Source of the DNA: Paenibacillus guangzhouensis
GTDB taxonomy: Bacteria > Bacillota > Bacilli > Paenibacillales > Paenibacillaceae
Length of the DNA stretch: 64,000 nucleotides
Reading direction: 5' to 3'
Assembly: GCF_009363075.1 (NCBI RefSeq)
Contig: NZ_CP045293.1
Location: 5,212,501 to 5,276,500 of the forward strand
Shown: one piece after another, positions 11,570 to 19,527 of the stretch
Layout of the letters: the number at the start of each line of letters is the position of its first letter
How positions within the stretch are numbered: the first letter of the stretch is position 1
Made by a program: the position numbers and the translations under genes
The notes under the pieces: model-generated
Database searches by the model: none
Seen by the model: the letters and a program-made list of their open reading frames with translations, nothing else
What the model was told of the DNA's origin: nothing

Positions 11570-11699
11570 TGAAGGACACTTCCTCTCTCACAATGTTCAC
11601 AACATATAAACATTCTTCTATAACATATCCATATCAAACATAAGTAAAACCTATTTAGGATAAAAATGCAAGCTTGGCGAGGGGAGGAGTTTCTGGGAG
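11570..11699. other. Gene-free leader region upstream of rpoE
   Basis: AT-rich stretch directly before rpoE on the minus strand. It should contain the rpoE promoter but I could not fix one with confidence. No protein or RNA gene seen. Confidence 0.4.
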
Positions 11700-12060
11700 G
11701 AAAAAGATTGAGAGATGAACGATAGATGAACGGCGGAAGAAGAAGGGCAGATGACAAGGGGGGATGCATGAGGGAAGATGCAATGAGGGAAGATGAACGA
11801 GGGCTGCTGGACTGGGGGTGTCGGCTTTCGTCGCTGTTGTCTCCCGGAAAACTTGGATTGGACGAGGCGGTCGATGTTTTCCGGGAGACAAAGGCGAACG
11901 TTGCACTCTGCAGCCGACACCCCTCATTCCATTCGCTGCGTTCATCTCCCTCTGGCGCCCCCTCGCCTTCGCTTGTGGGGCGGCGCAAGGAGATGCTCAT
12001 GCGCTTCGCGCGCATGAGCGCTCTGGGGAAGGGCCTCGCTGGACTGGCTTGACGCCATCC
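11700..12060. repeat. GC-rich island of nested inverted repeats, no gene
   Basis: Contains a 13-bp tandem direct repeat (ATGAGGGAAGATG, about 11768-11798), then a nested stem: outer 12-bp arms GGGGTGTCGGCT (11815-11826) and AGCCGACACCCC (11912-11923) around perfect 16-bp inner arms TTGTCTCCCGGAAAAC (11837-11852) and its complement (11876-11891). Further on GCTCATGCGC and GCGCATGAGC form a 10-bp hairpin (about 11994-12018). Open frames here have no family resemblance or ribosome site. It could be a folded RNA, a non-autonomous repeat element or a decayed gene; I cannot tell which. Confidence 0.6.
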
Positions 12061-12098
12061 CAATGGTGAGGAACAGATTAAACTACAGCGGTGCGATA

Positions 12099-12135
12099 CA
12101 AGAAGGTCCTCCCGTGCTCAGGGAGGACCTTCTTG
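12099..12135. terminator. Perfect 15-bp hairpin, possible terminator
   Basis: CAAGAAGGTCCTCCC and its exact complement around a 7-nt loop. There is no T-run after it on either strand apart from TTCTT in the stem, so a terminator role is only possible. Confidence 0.5.
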
Positions 12136-12278
12136 TGGTGCTGATATGTACTGTCGATTATGGGTCGGTTAGATCCATCGCGCAGTTTCAAGCTTTTTTG
12201 GGGTTAAAGGTTGTAAAAGTTAAACCGAAGGTAAAAAATGAGCTTTCAGCACCGAGAAAATTGAGTGAAGGCGAAGAA

Positions 12279-12359
12279 GGAGGATACGGAGTGTAGGCGA
12301 AACCTACATGAGTACCGGACTTCGAGTCTGAACTCAAGGTTCGATGCCGAAATACCTCC
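12279..12359 (+). other. Possible structured RNA element, class not recognised
   Basis: GGAGG (12279) and CCTCC (12355) could close a multibranch fold containing a hairpin GTAGG-CGAAA-CCTAC (12293-12307) and a second one GAGT-CTGA-ACTC (12324-12335), with GGTTCGATGCC resembling a T-arm. I compared it by eye with the common riboswitch classes and found no match. A further hairpin without a T-run (TGCGAAGGG/CCCTTCGCA) lies at 12410-12433. The rest of 12136-12645 shows nothing else I can name. Confidence 0.25.
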
Positions 12360-12409
12360 AGTCAATCATCGTGATCAAAATCCGATTATTTACTGTCGTT
12401 GAAGAGGAT

Positions 12410-12433
12410 TGCGAAGGGGGGGTGCCCTTCGCA
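12410..12433. other. 9-bp hairpin TGCGAAGGG/CCCTTCGCA
   Basis: Perfect arms around a 6-nt G-rich loop, no T-run on either side. It lies 210 nt upstream of the subtilase start; function unknown. Confidence 0.4.
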
Positions 12434-12645
12434 GTGACTGTATCCGCCTGAAGAAACAAGGGGTTTCTCCACAGGCCTTGTATCTCATAAAGAACCCTGT
12501 TAGGCTCTCCCTTCATACTATGTCCCCGGGAACGCTTTGACACGAAAGATGGCCTATTTCTTTTAAAAAAGGCATGTTACCCAGTCCCTCTTTTCTAGCC
12601 AATCATACAATACTGCAACATGGTTAGTCAGGAGGGGACTCCAAA

Positions 12646-13785
12646 TTGGACTACTCAACATTTCTACAACTGCTGCACGACGAAATTGCACGGGGGGGCG
12701 GCTCCCAGAAGAAACAAATCATCCGCTTTGTCCATGTCCGCGACTTCAGAAAATGCCTGACACTTTTCAAGAAAATGAAATCCTCTCTTGCCATGCTGAG
12801 CGCGGTTCAACCGTCAAGAATTATTCAGGCGATGATCTGTCCTGCCATCTCAGAATCGAAACTGAGCCTGTTCAAAAACGACATCTTCATCGAAGAAGAT
12901 ATGCGAGTCATGAAAGTCCACGCAACCGCACACAAAAGCGTGCAGTGGGATCATGGCATCCCTTGGGGCGTCCAGCATATCCGCGCCCCGCAAACTTGGT
13001 CTACCACTACAGGGCACCGCATCCGCATCGGTGTCATTGATACCGGCGTCGATTATCGGCACCCGGATCTTCGTCATTCCGTCATGCGTGGCATTAACCT
13101 GCTCAACCGCAACATGCTGCCGCATGACGATAACGGCCATGGTACCCACATCGCCGGAACGATCGCTGCCGCCAACCAACTGAAAGGGATCATTGGGGTG
13201 GCGCCTCGTGCATTAATTCATCCCGTCAAAGCCTTCGATCACAACGGTTCAGCCTATGTGTCCGATATCATTCTCGGGATTGATTGGTGTGTTCGAAATC
13301 GAATGCATGTCATCAACATGAGCTTCGGTATGAAATCCAGCAGTAAAGCGCTGCTGAATGCGGTCGTCAATGCCTACAACGCAGGCGTCGTGATCGTTGC
13401 CTCCTCTGGCAACGACGCCAAACGCAAAACAGTCGATTATCCTGCGCGGTATCCGCAGACGATCGCGGTAGGCGCCACGAATCGGCAGCACCGTGTCGCC
13501 AAATTCAGCAATCGCGGCCAATATATCGATATCTACGCGCCTGGCGACAAGATCGTCTCCTCGTGGCTCCGCGGGAATTACAATGAGATGAGCGGCACCT
13601 CGATGGCGACATCGCATGTCAGCGGCGCGATTGCGCTCCTGCTCGCGCAGAGACCAGGTCTCTCGCCGAGCGAGATCAAGGCGCTGCTGCGCCGCTCGGC
13701 GACAACCATTCGCGGGCGCCGTCCGCACAGCAAGGCGCCCGGCGAAGTCGACGCGCTGCGCCTGCTGCGCGAGGCGGAGCGCTAG
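12646..13785 (+). CDS. Subtilisin-like serine protease (S8 family), no visible signal peptide
   Basis: 379 residues with the complete subtilase triad: Asp in IGVIDTGVDYRHPD (about 130), His in DNGHGTHIAGTIAA (about 165), Ser in MSGTSMATSHVSGA (about 320), plus the oxyanion Asn region VASSGNDAK. Residues 1-100 form a basic N-terminal part that may be an I9-like inhibitor or propeptide. There is no hydrophobic signal sequence, so it may act inside the cell or leave by another route. The TTG at 12646 is chosen because AGGAGGGG lies about 9 nt upstream. Its last 150 codons are very GC-rich compared with neighbours. It is convergent with argS and shares a long hairpin with it. Confidence 0.88.
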   Translation: MDYSTFLQLLHDEIARGGGSQKKQIIRFVHVRDFRKCLTLFKKMKSSLAMLSAVQPSRIIQAMICPAISESKLSLFKNDIFIEEDMRVMKVHATAHKSVQWDHGIPWGVQHIRAPQTWSTTTGHRIRIGVIDTGVDYRHPDLRHSVMRGINLLNRNMLPHDDNGHGTHIAGTIAAANQLKGIIGVAPRALIHPVKAFDHNGSAYVSDIILGIDWCVRNRMHVINMSFGMKSSSKALLNAVVNAYNAGVVIVASSGNDAKRKTVDYPARYPQTIAVGATNRQHRVAKFSNRGQYIDIYAPGDKIVSSWLRGNYNEMSGTSMATSHVSGAIALLLAQRPGLSPSEIKALLRRSATTIRGRRPHSKAPGEVDALRLLREAER

Positions 13786-13791
13786 ACGCGA

Positions 13792-13837
13792 AGCAGCCCC
13801 ACCGCAAGCGAACGTTCTCGCTTGCGGTGGGGCTGCT
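13792..13837. terminator. Long bidirectional hairpin between the protease gene and argS
   Basis: 20-bp perfect arms starting AGCAGCCCCACC with a 6-nt loop, directly after the protease stop codon. It has no T-run on either strand, but its place between convergent genes fits a shared transcript end. Confidence 0.65.
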
Positions 13838-13901
13838 CGTGCTGCTCGCGCACGCGGCCACAGGCCGTGCGCGTTACAGCTGCGCCAGAGCGCGCATGTG
13901 C

Positions 13902-15587
13902 CTACATGCGCTCCGGCGCGGACACGCCAACGAGGCGAAGCGCGTTGGCAATAACCGTGCGCACCGCGCCCAGCAGGGCAAGGCGCGCTTGCGTAACAGA
14001 CGCGTCTTCGACGATGACGCGTTCTGCTTTGTAATAACTGTGGAACAGCGAAGCCAGTTCATACACGTAACGAATGATCCGGTGCGGTGCATACCCTTGC
14101 GCTGCTACCGCGATCTCTTCTGGAAGCTCGCCCATCTTGCGCAGCAAATCATATTCATGCTCTGCTGTAAGCTTCGTAAGGTCTACTTCAGACAACGGCA
14201 ACACGGCAATCCCCTGCTCTTCCGCTTGACGGAAAATACTGCACACGCGTGCATAAGCGTATTGTACATAGAATACCGGATTTTCGTTCGAAGTCGAAAT
14301 CGCGAGATCCATGTCGAAGTCCAGATGCGAATCCATCGAGCGCATCGTGAAGAAGTAACGGATCGCGTCTACGCCAACTTCATCCATCAAATCTTCCATC
14401 GTCACGGCTTTACCCGTACGCTTCGACATCTTCACCTTCTCGCCATTCTGGAACAAGCTAACCATCTGAGCAATCAATACCGTCAGCTTCGCAGGATCGT
14501 TACCTAGCGCTTCCATCGCTGCTTTGACGCGTGGAATATAACCATGGTGGTCCGCTCCCCAAATGTTGATCATTTGGTCATATCCACGAGCATATTTATT
14601 CCGGTGATAAGCAATATCCGGTGTCAAATACGTATACGTACCGTCGTTTTTCACCAAGACGCGGTCTTTATCATCGCCGTATGGCGTTGTACGAAGCCAA
14701 GTTGCACCCTCTTCTTCGAACACTTGGCCTTTTTCTTTCAATTCCTCTAGCGACTCAATTACAGCACCGGTCTCATACAGGGAAGTCTCACTGAACCACT
14801 CATCGAAATGGACTTTGAAGCGACCTAAGTCGCGTTTGATCTTATTCAATTCCTTCTCAAGTCCGTACGCACGGAAAAATTTCGTACGCTCCTCATCGGA
14901 TAACGACAACAAGCTGTCGCCTTTCTCCGCAACCAACTCTTTTGCAAATCCTTTGATATCCTCGCCGTAGTAGCCATCCTCAGGCATTTCGGCATCCACG
15001 CCAAGCTCCTGCTTGTAACGAACTTCAATCGATTTGCAGAGATTCACGACTTGGTTCCCTGCATCATTGATATAGTACTCGCGCGTGACGTTATAGCCAG
15101 CGAAATCAAGCACATTGCATAACGCATCACCTACAGCCGCGCCGCGTGCATGGCCAAGGTGCAAGCTGCCTGTTGGGTTCGCACTGACGAACTCCACCTG
15201 TACCTTCTTGCCTGCTCCTGCGTTGACACGACCGAAGCCGTCACCTTGCGCCGCAACTTCGGCAATGACCGGGTACAAATAATTTTTGTTCAGACGGAAG
15301 TTAATGAACCCTGGTCCTGCAATCTCCGCACTCTCGATGGATGCGGTGTTCTTATCCAGATTCGCGATAATCGCTTCAGCGATTTGACGCGGGTTCTTCT
15401 TCGCAATTTTCGTTAATTGCATGGCAGCATTCGTCGCAAGATCCCCATGGGTCTTGTCCTTCGGCACTTCGATGACGAAGGCTGGCAGTTCTTCTCTCGT
15501 TACGAGACCTGCAACGATAACCGCTTCACCAACCGCGTGCTTCACGGCATTATTTAACTTTTCCAATACACTTTCATTCTGACTCAT
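13902..15587 (-). CDS. argS: Arginyl-tRNA synthetase
   Basis: Class I synthetase, 561 residues. N-terminal Add1 domain (about 1-90) for tRNA D-loop recognition, HIGH-type motif in [14 protein letters not shown] (about 130), [10 protein letters not shown] (about 375), and a C-terminal DALR anticodon-binding domain ending in [15 protein letters not shown] at 15587 after AGGAGGATCC. The start overlaps the stop of the upstream DUF1934 gene by 14 nt, so the two are translationally coupled, as ywiB-argS in B. subtilis. The 3' 350 bases are noticeably GC-rich, like the end of the facing protease gene. Confidence 0.97.
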   Translation of the reverse strand: MSQNESVLEKLNNAVKHAVGEAVIVAGLVTREELPAFVIEVPKDKTHGDLATNAAMQLTKIAKKNPRQIAEAIIANLDKNTASIESAEIAGPGFINFRLNKNYLYPVIAEVAAQGDGFGRVNAGAGKKVQVEFVSANPTGSLHLGHARGAAVGDALCNVLDFAGYNVTREYYINDAGNQVVNLCKSIEVRYKQELGVDAEMPEDGYYGEDIKGFAKELVAEKGDSLLSLSDEERTKFFRAYGLEKELNKIKRDLGRFKVHFDEWFSETSLYETGAVIESLEELKEKGQVFEEEGATWLRTTPYGDDKDRVLVKNDGTYTYLTPDIAYHRNKYARGYDQMINIWGADHHGYIPRVKAAMEALGNDPAKLTVLIAQMVSLFQNGEKVKMSKRTGKAVTMEDLMDEVGVDAIRYFFTMRSMDSHLDFDMDLAISTSNENPVFYVQYAYARVCSIFRQAEEQGIAVLPLSEVDLTKLTAEHEYDLLRKMGELPEEIAVAAQGYAPHRIIRYVYELASLFHSYYKAERVIVEDASVTQARLALLGAVRTVIANALRLVGVSAPERM

Positions 15588-16020
15588 GATCCGGATCCTC
15601 CTGTATCGTTAAACTCACTTTGAATTGTCCTGTGCTCTCTTCATGGGCGAACAGTTCATATTCCCACTCCACCGTTCCTGCAACGTCCTGCATGTCGATG
15701 CTCAGACGTGAAGTCATTTGCGATAATTGCAATTGAACGAATGGCGAACGATAGAACCCTGGCAACCTATTCCCCATCTGAAAAGATTGCTCCGACTGCA
15801 CGGCCCCGTGCCTGATCAGCTTAATCGTATCGCCGCCAAGCTTCAAGGTCGTCATCGTCTTCGCAGCCTCGCCTGTAAGCGGCGTATCCGTCAGGATCTC
15901 CTCATAGCGAATATAGACATAGCTATCTTTATCAATCCGCTCACCTCGGAACTCCTGGATCGTCTGCTCTTGCTCTTGATCGCTTACGATACGTATGCGC
16001 ACACGATGTTTCTTCGGCAT
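15574..16020 (-). CDS. DUF1934 family beta-barrel protein (YwiB-like)
   Basis: 148 residues, predominantly beta, with [36 protein letters not shown] and FELFAHE-type strands that mark the DUF1934/YwiB family, a calycin-like small barrel of unknown role. No signal peptide. It overlaps the argS start by 14 nt and so belongs to the argS operon. ATG at 16020 after AGGAGAG. Function unknown; the conserved link with argS is the only clue. Confidence 0.85.
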   Translation of the reverse strand: MPKKHRVRIRIVSDQEQEQTIQEFRGERIDKDSYVYIRYEEILTDTPLTGEAAKTMTTLKLGGDTIKLIRHGAVQSEQSFQMGNRLPGFYRSPFVQLQLSQMTSRLSIDMQDVAGTVEWEYELFAHEESTGQFKVSLTIQEDPDHESE

Positions 16021-16131
16021 GACCCACGCTCTCCTGTCACGATGAATTCTATCTCACTACTATACCCAGTTCGTCCCATGAATTCAAACAGTTCCTGACG
16101 ATTCTGAGCAAAATAACCCAATGCCATAGAA

Positions 16132-16169
16132 ACAAAAACCGCCGAAAGGCTCTCTGCCTCACAGCGGTT
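16132..16169 (-). terminator. Terminator of the diguanylate cyclase gene
   Basis: Minus-strand AACCGC and GCGGTT arms with an inner AGGC/GCCT pairing, followed by TTTTGTTTC, just after the cyclase stop codon. Confidence 0.75.
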
Positions 16170-16177
16170 CGAATGAT

Positions 16178-17392
16178 TCAATTCCAGCCCATGCGCCGAG
16201 GGCGATGGCCAGCGTCCCTAGCCTGCATCACCGTAACGCGATTCCGCCCAGCTGTCTTCGCGGCATACAGCGCTTGATCTGCTTCATCCATCACTTCGTG
16301 CATATCTTCAATCGTGTGCACACGATCCCGATTACAGCTTGCAAGCCCGAAGGACACGGTAATGAACGCACTTTGCTGCGTAGGCAGCGAGAAGAGGTGA
16401 CCCGCGACGGCTTCCCGAATCTGATTCGCGAGCTTCTCCGACTCCTCGAGCCCACCCGACAAGATCAGGCAGAACTCCTCGCCTCCCATTCGTGCGAGAA
16501 TATCCTTCTTCGGACAATATTCGGTCAGCAGCTGCGAGAATTGCCTCAGCACTTCATCGCCAGCGGCATGTCCATACGTATCGTTGATGGACTTGAAGTG
16601 GTCGATATCCGCGATCATAACCGTATAATCCTGGCTCGTATTCTGCATGCGCTTCACCAGCCGCGCAATCTTCATATGCAGCGATCGCAGATTGTCCAAT
16701 TTGGTCAGATAATCCTGCATGGCATTGCGCTGAAAATAAACATACATCTCCAATGATCGAATGACATAATGCATGATGAAATACACCACAATCGCTACAA
16801 CCAGCATTGACCCCATGAACAGCAGCAGCTCCTCGAGCCCCATGCCCTTTAGCATAAAGAACCCGGATTGCAGCAGAATCGTCGTTGTACTGATTAACGC
16901 CCACCGCCATTTGCGATCCAAATCAAGCCGCAACCCGATCCATGTAATCGCGAAGACAAACAGGTCAATGCAGGTTAACTCTTCCGCGATGCGGAGGTTC
17001 GGATCTACCAGCCAGCGAACCACCGTGATGCATGCCAGTGTGGTCCACCCTGCGACAGCTCCCCCTCCGTACAGAGAGATAAAAATAAAATAAGTTCGAA
17101 GCCCGATCGTCAACGCGTCGATAAAATGGAAATCATCGAAATCCGTAGTCGTAAGAACACTGAGCAGCACCGTAACGCTGGCTAGCACCCCGCCAATGAA
17201 TCCGAATAAGACGCGATAGCGCCTCGGGGGACGCGAGATGTACACCGCCGATATTTTTTTGAATAATAGACTATATATCACAATAAAAGCTGCGAGCAGT
17301 AAAATGAAGTTAAGCACAATGCTTGCTGAGTTCACAAGAATGAATTTCCTCACTGGATCAATGTCCACGATTGGAAAATCGACTACGTACAC
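16178..17392 (-). CDS. Membrane-bound diguanylate cyclase (GGDEF)
   Basis: 404 residues. About six hydrophobic segments fill the first 200 residues (for example SIVLNFILLLAAFIVIYSLL), resembling the 5TMR-LYT sensor type. The GGDEF domain (about 225-395) has MIADIDHFKSINDTYGHAAGDEVL and an intact GGEEF active site, so it should make c-di-GMP from two GTP. An RxxD inhibitory site is not evident before GGEEF (DILARMGGEEF). The GTG at 17390-17392 follows GAGGAGGG. It is a single-gene unit between argS and speB. The signal sensed is unknown; flagellar stator genes elsewhere in the window are possible, indirect targets. Confidence 0.9.
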   Translation of the reverse strand: MYVVDFPIVDIDPVRKFILVNSASIVLNFILLLAAFIVIYSLLFKKISAVYISRPPRRYRVLFGFIGGVLASVTVLLSVLTTTDFDDFHFIDALTIGLRTYFIFISLYGGGAVAGWTTLACITVVRWLVDPNLRIAEELTCIDLFVFAITWIGLRLDLDRKWRWALISTTTILLQSGFFMLKGMGLEELLLFMGSMLVVAIVVYFIMHYVIRSLEMYVYFQRNAMQDYLTKLDNLRSLHMKIARLVKRMQNTSQDYTVMIADIDHFKSINDTYGHAAGDEVLRQFSQLLTEYCPKKDILARMGGEEFCLILSGGLEESEKLANQIREAVAGHLFSLPTQQSAFITVSFGLASCNRDRVHTIEDMHEVMDEADQALYAAKTAGRNRVTVMQARDAGHRPRRMGWN

Positions 17393-17455
17393 GTGTCACC
17401 CTCCTCTAAGATGTGATCTCAGTATACCGTATGGAGAATGATGGTGTAATACAAG

Positions 17456-17495
17456 AAGGCCAGGTAATAGTTGTAAATTCACTATCCCTGGCCTT
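17456..17495. terminator. Terminator of speE-speB
   Basis: AAGGCCAGG and CCTGGCCTT arms with an inner ATAGT/ACTAT pairing directly after speB; on the minus strand it is followed by CTTGTATT. Confidence 0.7.
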
Positions 17496-17500
17496 TATCC

Positions 17501-18370
17501 TTATTTTACGAAACCGAGCAGCATTTCACGAATGACTTTGGCTGCAACGATCTGTGTCTGTTCTGTTGGATCATAGGCTGGAGCGACCTCCACCAAATCA
17601 CAACCTACGACATTTACGTTAGAGCGAGCGATGGCATGCACAGCATCCAGCAATTCCTTGGACGTGATGCCTCCTGCTTCTGCTGTACCTGTTCCTGGCG
17701 CAGCCGAAGGATCGAGCACGTCGATATCAATTGTTACATAGACAGGACGTCCTGCAAGCTCTGGCAATACTTTTTTGAGCGGCTCAAGCACTTCGAACGG
17801 GTGGAAATTGATGTTCTCGCGTGCATATTGGAACTCTTCACGGGACCCGGAACGGATACCGAATTGGTAAATGTTCTTACCGCCGATCAGACCTGCTGCT
17901 TTGCGAAGCGGTGTCGAGTGCGACAATGGCTCGCCTTCGTAGGATTCGCGAAGGTCAGCGTGCGCATCGAAATGGATGATCGCAAGGTCTGGATATTTCT
18001 TGAAGACTTCTTGGAAAATCGGCCAAGAAACCAAGTGCTCTCCACCCATGCCAATCGGGAATTTGTCGTCAGCAAGTAACTTTCCAACATACTCACCAAT
18101 GATATCTAAGCTGCGCGCTGCATTACCGAAAGGCAAGAGCAAGTCGCCAGCATCAAAATACGTCATGTCTGTAATGCTCTTATCGAGATAAGGGCTATAT
18201 TCTTCTAATCCAATCGATACTTCACGAATACGGGCCGGGCCAAAGCGCGAACCTGGGCGGAAACTAACGGTGAAATCCATTGGCATGCCGTAAATGACAG
18301 CCTTTGAGTTCTCGTAATCATCCGAACTGCAAATAAATACATTACCGGAGTAAGCTTGATCTAGACGCAT
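17501..18370 (-). CDS. speB: Agmatinase
   Basis: Hydrolyses agmatine to putrescine and urea. 289 residues of the ureohydrolase fold with the manganese ligands in GGEHLVSW, HFDAHADLR and TIDIDVLDPSAAPGTGTAEAGG, all intact. The ATG at 18370 follows AGGAGGAGAC. It is 16 nt downstream of speE, an operon order also known from B. subtilis; together they make putrescine and then spermidine. Confidence 0.95.
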   Translation of the reverse strand: MRLDQAYSGNVFICSSDDYENSKAVIYGMPMDFTVSFRPGSRFGPARIREVSIGLEEYSPYLDKSITDMTYFDAGDLLLPFGNAARSLDIIGEYVGKLLADDKFPIGMGGEHLVSWPIFQEVFKKYPDLAIIHFDAHADLRESYEGEPLSHSTPLRKAAGLIGGKNIYQFGIRSGSREEFQYARENINFHPFEVLEPLKKVLPELAGRPVYVTIDIDVLDPSAAPGTGTAEAGGITSKELLDAVHAIARSNVNVVGCDLVEVAPAYDPTEQTQIVAAKVIREMLLGFVK

Positions 18371-18386
18371 CGCTTCTGTCTCCTCC

Positions 18387-19214
18387 TTATTTGCACAGGT
18401 CTTCTACAAATTTCGGCAATGCAAACGCCGCTTTGTGTAAGCGTGGGCTGTAGTATTTGGTGTCGATTTCTGGAATTTGTGTCTCATCCACTTCAAGCGG
18501 ATCGTATTTCTTGCTTCCCATCGTAAATGTCCACAGACCGCTTGGGTATGTCGGCACGTTCGCAGCAAAAACGCGAACAATTGGGAAAATTTCTTTCACA
18601 TCTTTGTTGACCTTCTGGATCAAATCAGCTTTGAACCAAGGGTTGTCCGTCTGAGCAACGAAGATTCCATCTTCCTTGAGCGCTTCGAAAATACCTTGGT
18701 AGAATCCGCGCTCGAACAATGGCGCTGCAGGGCCTACCGGCTCTGTGGAGTCAACCATAACTACATCATATTTATCCTTCGCTTCATGGATGTGCATGAA
18801 ACCGTCGCCTACGATAACTTCTACGCGAGGATTGTCCAGTTCTCCGGCGATCTCCGGCAAATATTTTTTCGAATATTCAATGACTTTACCGTCGATCTCA
18901 ACCAAAACAGCTTTCTCCACTTGCGGGTGCTTCAATACTTCACGAATCACGCCACCGTCTCCGCCGCCAACAACTAGCACATGCTTCGGATTCGGATGCG
19001 TATACAACGCCGGATGAGCGACCATCTCATGATAGACAAACTCGTCTTTAATCGTTGTCATGACCATGCCGTCCAAGACAAGCATGCGTCCGAATTCTTC
19101 CGTATCGATCATCGCCAAGTCTTGAAAATCCGTTTTTTCTGTTACAAACGTTTGTTTCACTTTCGCTGTAATCCCGTAGGATTCCGTTTGTTTCTCCGTG
19201 TACCACAATTCCAT
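18387..19214 (-). CDS. speE: Spermidine synthase
   Basis: Transfers aminopropyl from decarboxylated S-adenosylmethionine to putrescine. 275 residues with an N-terminal beta-strand domain ([19 protein letters not shown]), the nucleotide site [14 protein letters not shown] (about 83) and the catalytic Asp in [11 protein letters not shown] (about 155). ATG at 19214. Precedes speB by 16 nt. A promoter with a perfect -10 lies 155 nt upstream. The usual partner speA or speD is not in this window. Confidence 0.96.
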   Translation of the reverse strand: MELWYTEKQTESYGITAKVKQTFVTEKTDFQDLAMIDTEEFGRMLVLDGMVMTTIKDEFVYHEMVAHPALYTHPNPKHVLVVGGGDGGVIREVLKHPQVEKAVLVEIDGKVIEYSKKYLPEIAGELDNPRVEVIVGDGFMHIHEAKDKYDVVMVDSTEPVGPAAPLFERGFYQGIFEALKEDGIFVAQTDNPWFKADLIQKVNKDVKEIFPIVRVFAANVPTYPSGLWTFTMGSKKYDPLEVDETQIPEIDTKYYSPRLHKAAFALPKFVEDLCK

Positions 19215-19375
19215 CGTAGTTAGCCTTCTTTCTTCTCGTAGATTAATCGTTTAGGGACGATTACGTATCACGCTCTTTCCCATGTTTTTTTGAAATATAA
19301 GAAAGGATTCTTATACTTCGCGAAGAAACGCTCCTCCCTGACGGGTTGAAATCGCTTCTTCTTAGGACAAGAAGT

Positions 19376-19403
19376 ATTATAATAAAACTTACCAAAAAAG
19401 CAA
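19376..19403 (-). promoter_or_regulatory. Sigma-A promoter of speE-speB
   Basis: Minus strand TTGCTT (19403-19398), 16-nt spacer, perfect TATAAT (19381-19376). Confidence 0.6.
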
Positions 19404-19447
19404 CAGTAACCTCGCCAGAATCTAAAATTTAATATTTCGGACACGAA

Positions 19448-19478
19448 TGAATACGACTTTCTAACTTTTTCCATACTA
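19448..19478 (+). promoter_or_regulatory. Sigma-G type (forespore) promoter of pbpG
   Basis: TGAATA at 19448-19453, an 18-nt spacer, then CATACTA at 19472-19478: both hexamer and heptamer match the sigma-G consensus (TGAATA, CATAMTA). It lies 50 nt before the PBP gene. In B. subtilis pbpG is expressed in the forespore, mainly by sigma-F, whose promoters resemble those of sigma-G. Confidence 0.7.
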
Positions 19479-19527
19479 AGGATTAGGTGGAATTCACCCA
19501 AGATTGGAACAAGAAAGGATGGAAGGT

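Noticed and set aside
11566-12063. Several 80-165 codon open frames on both strands in the rpoE upstream region
   Set aside because: They overlap one another, have no ribosome site, no family resemblance and run straight through long inverted repeats; they reflect base composition.
12560-12640. CATACAATA as a sigma-E/K promoter of the subtilase
   Set aside because: A fitting -35 element at the required distance is missing.
13616-14507. Long frames opposite argS and the protease end
   Set aside because: Antisense shadows caused by GC-rich codons; no start signals, and the argS frame is complete.
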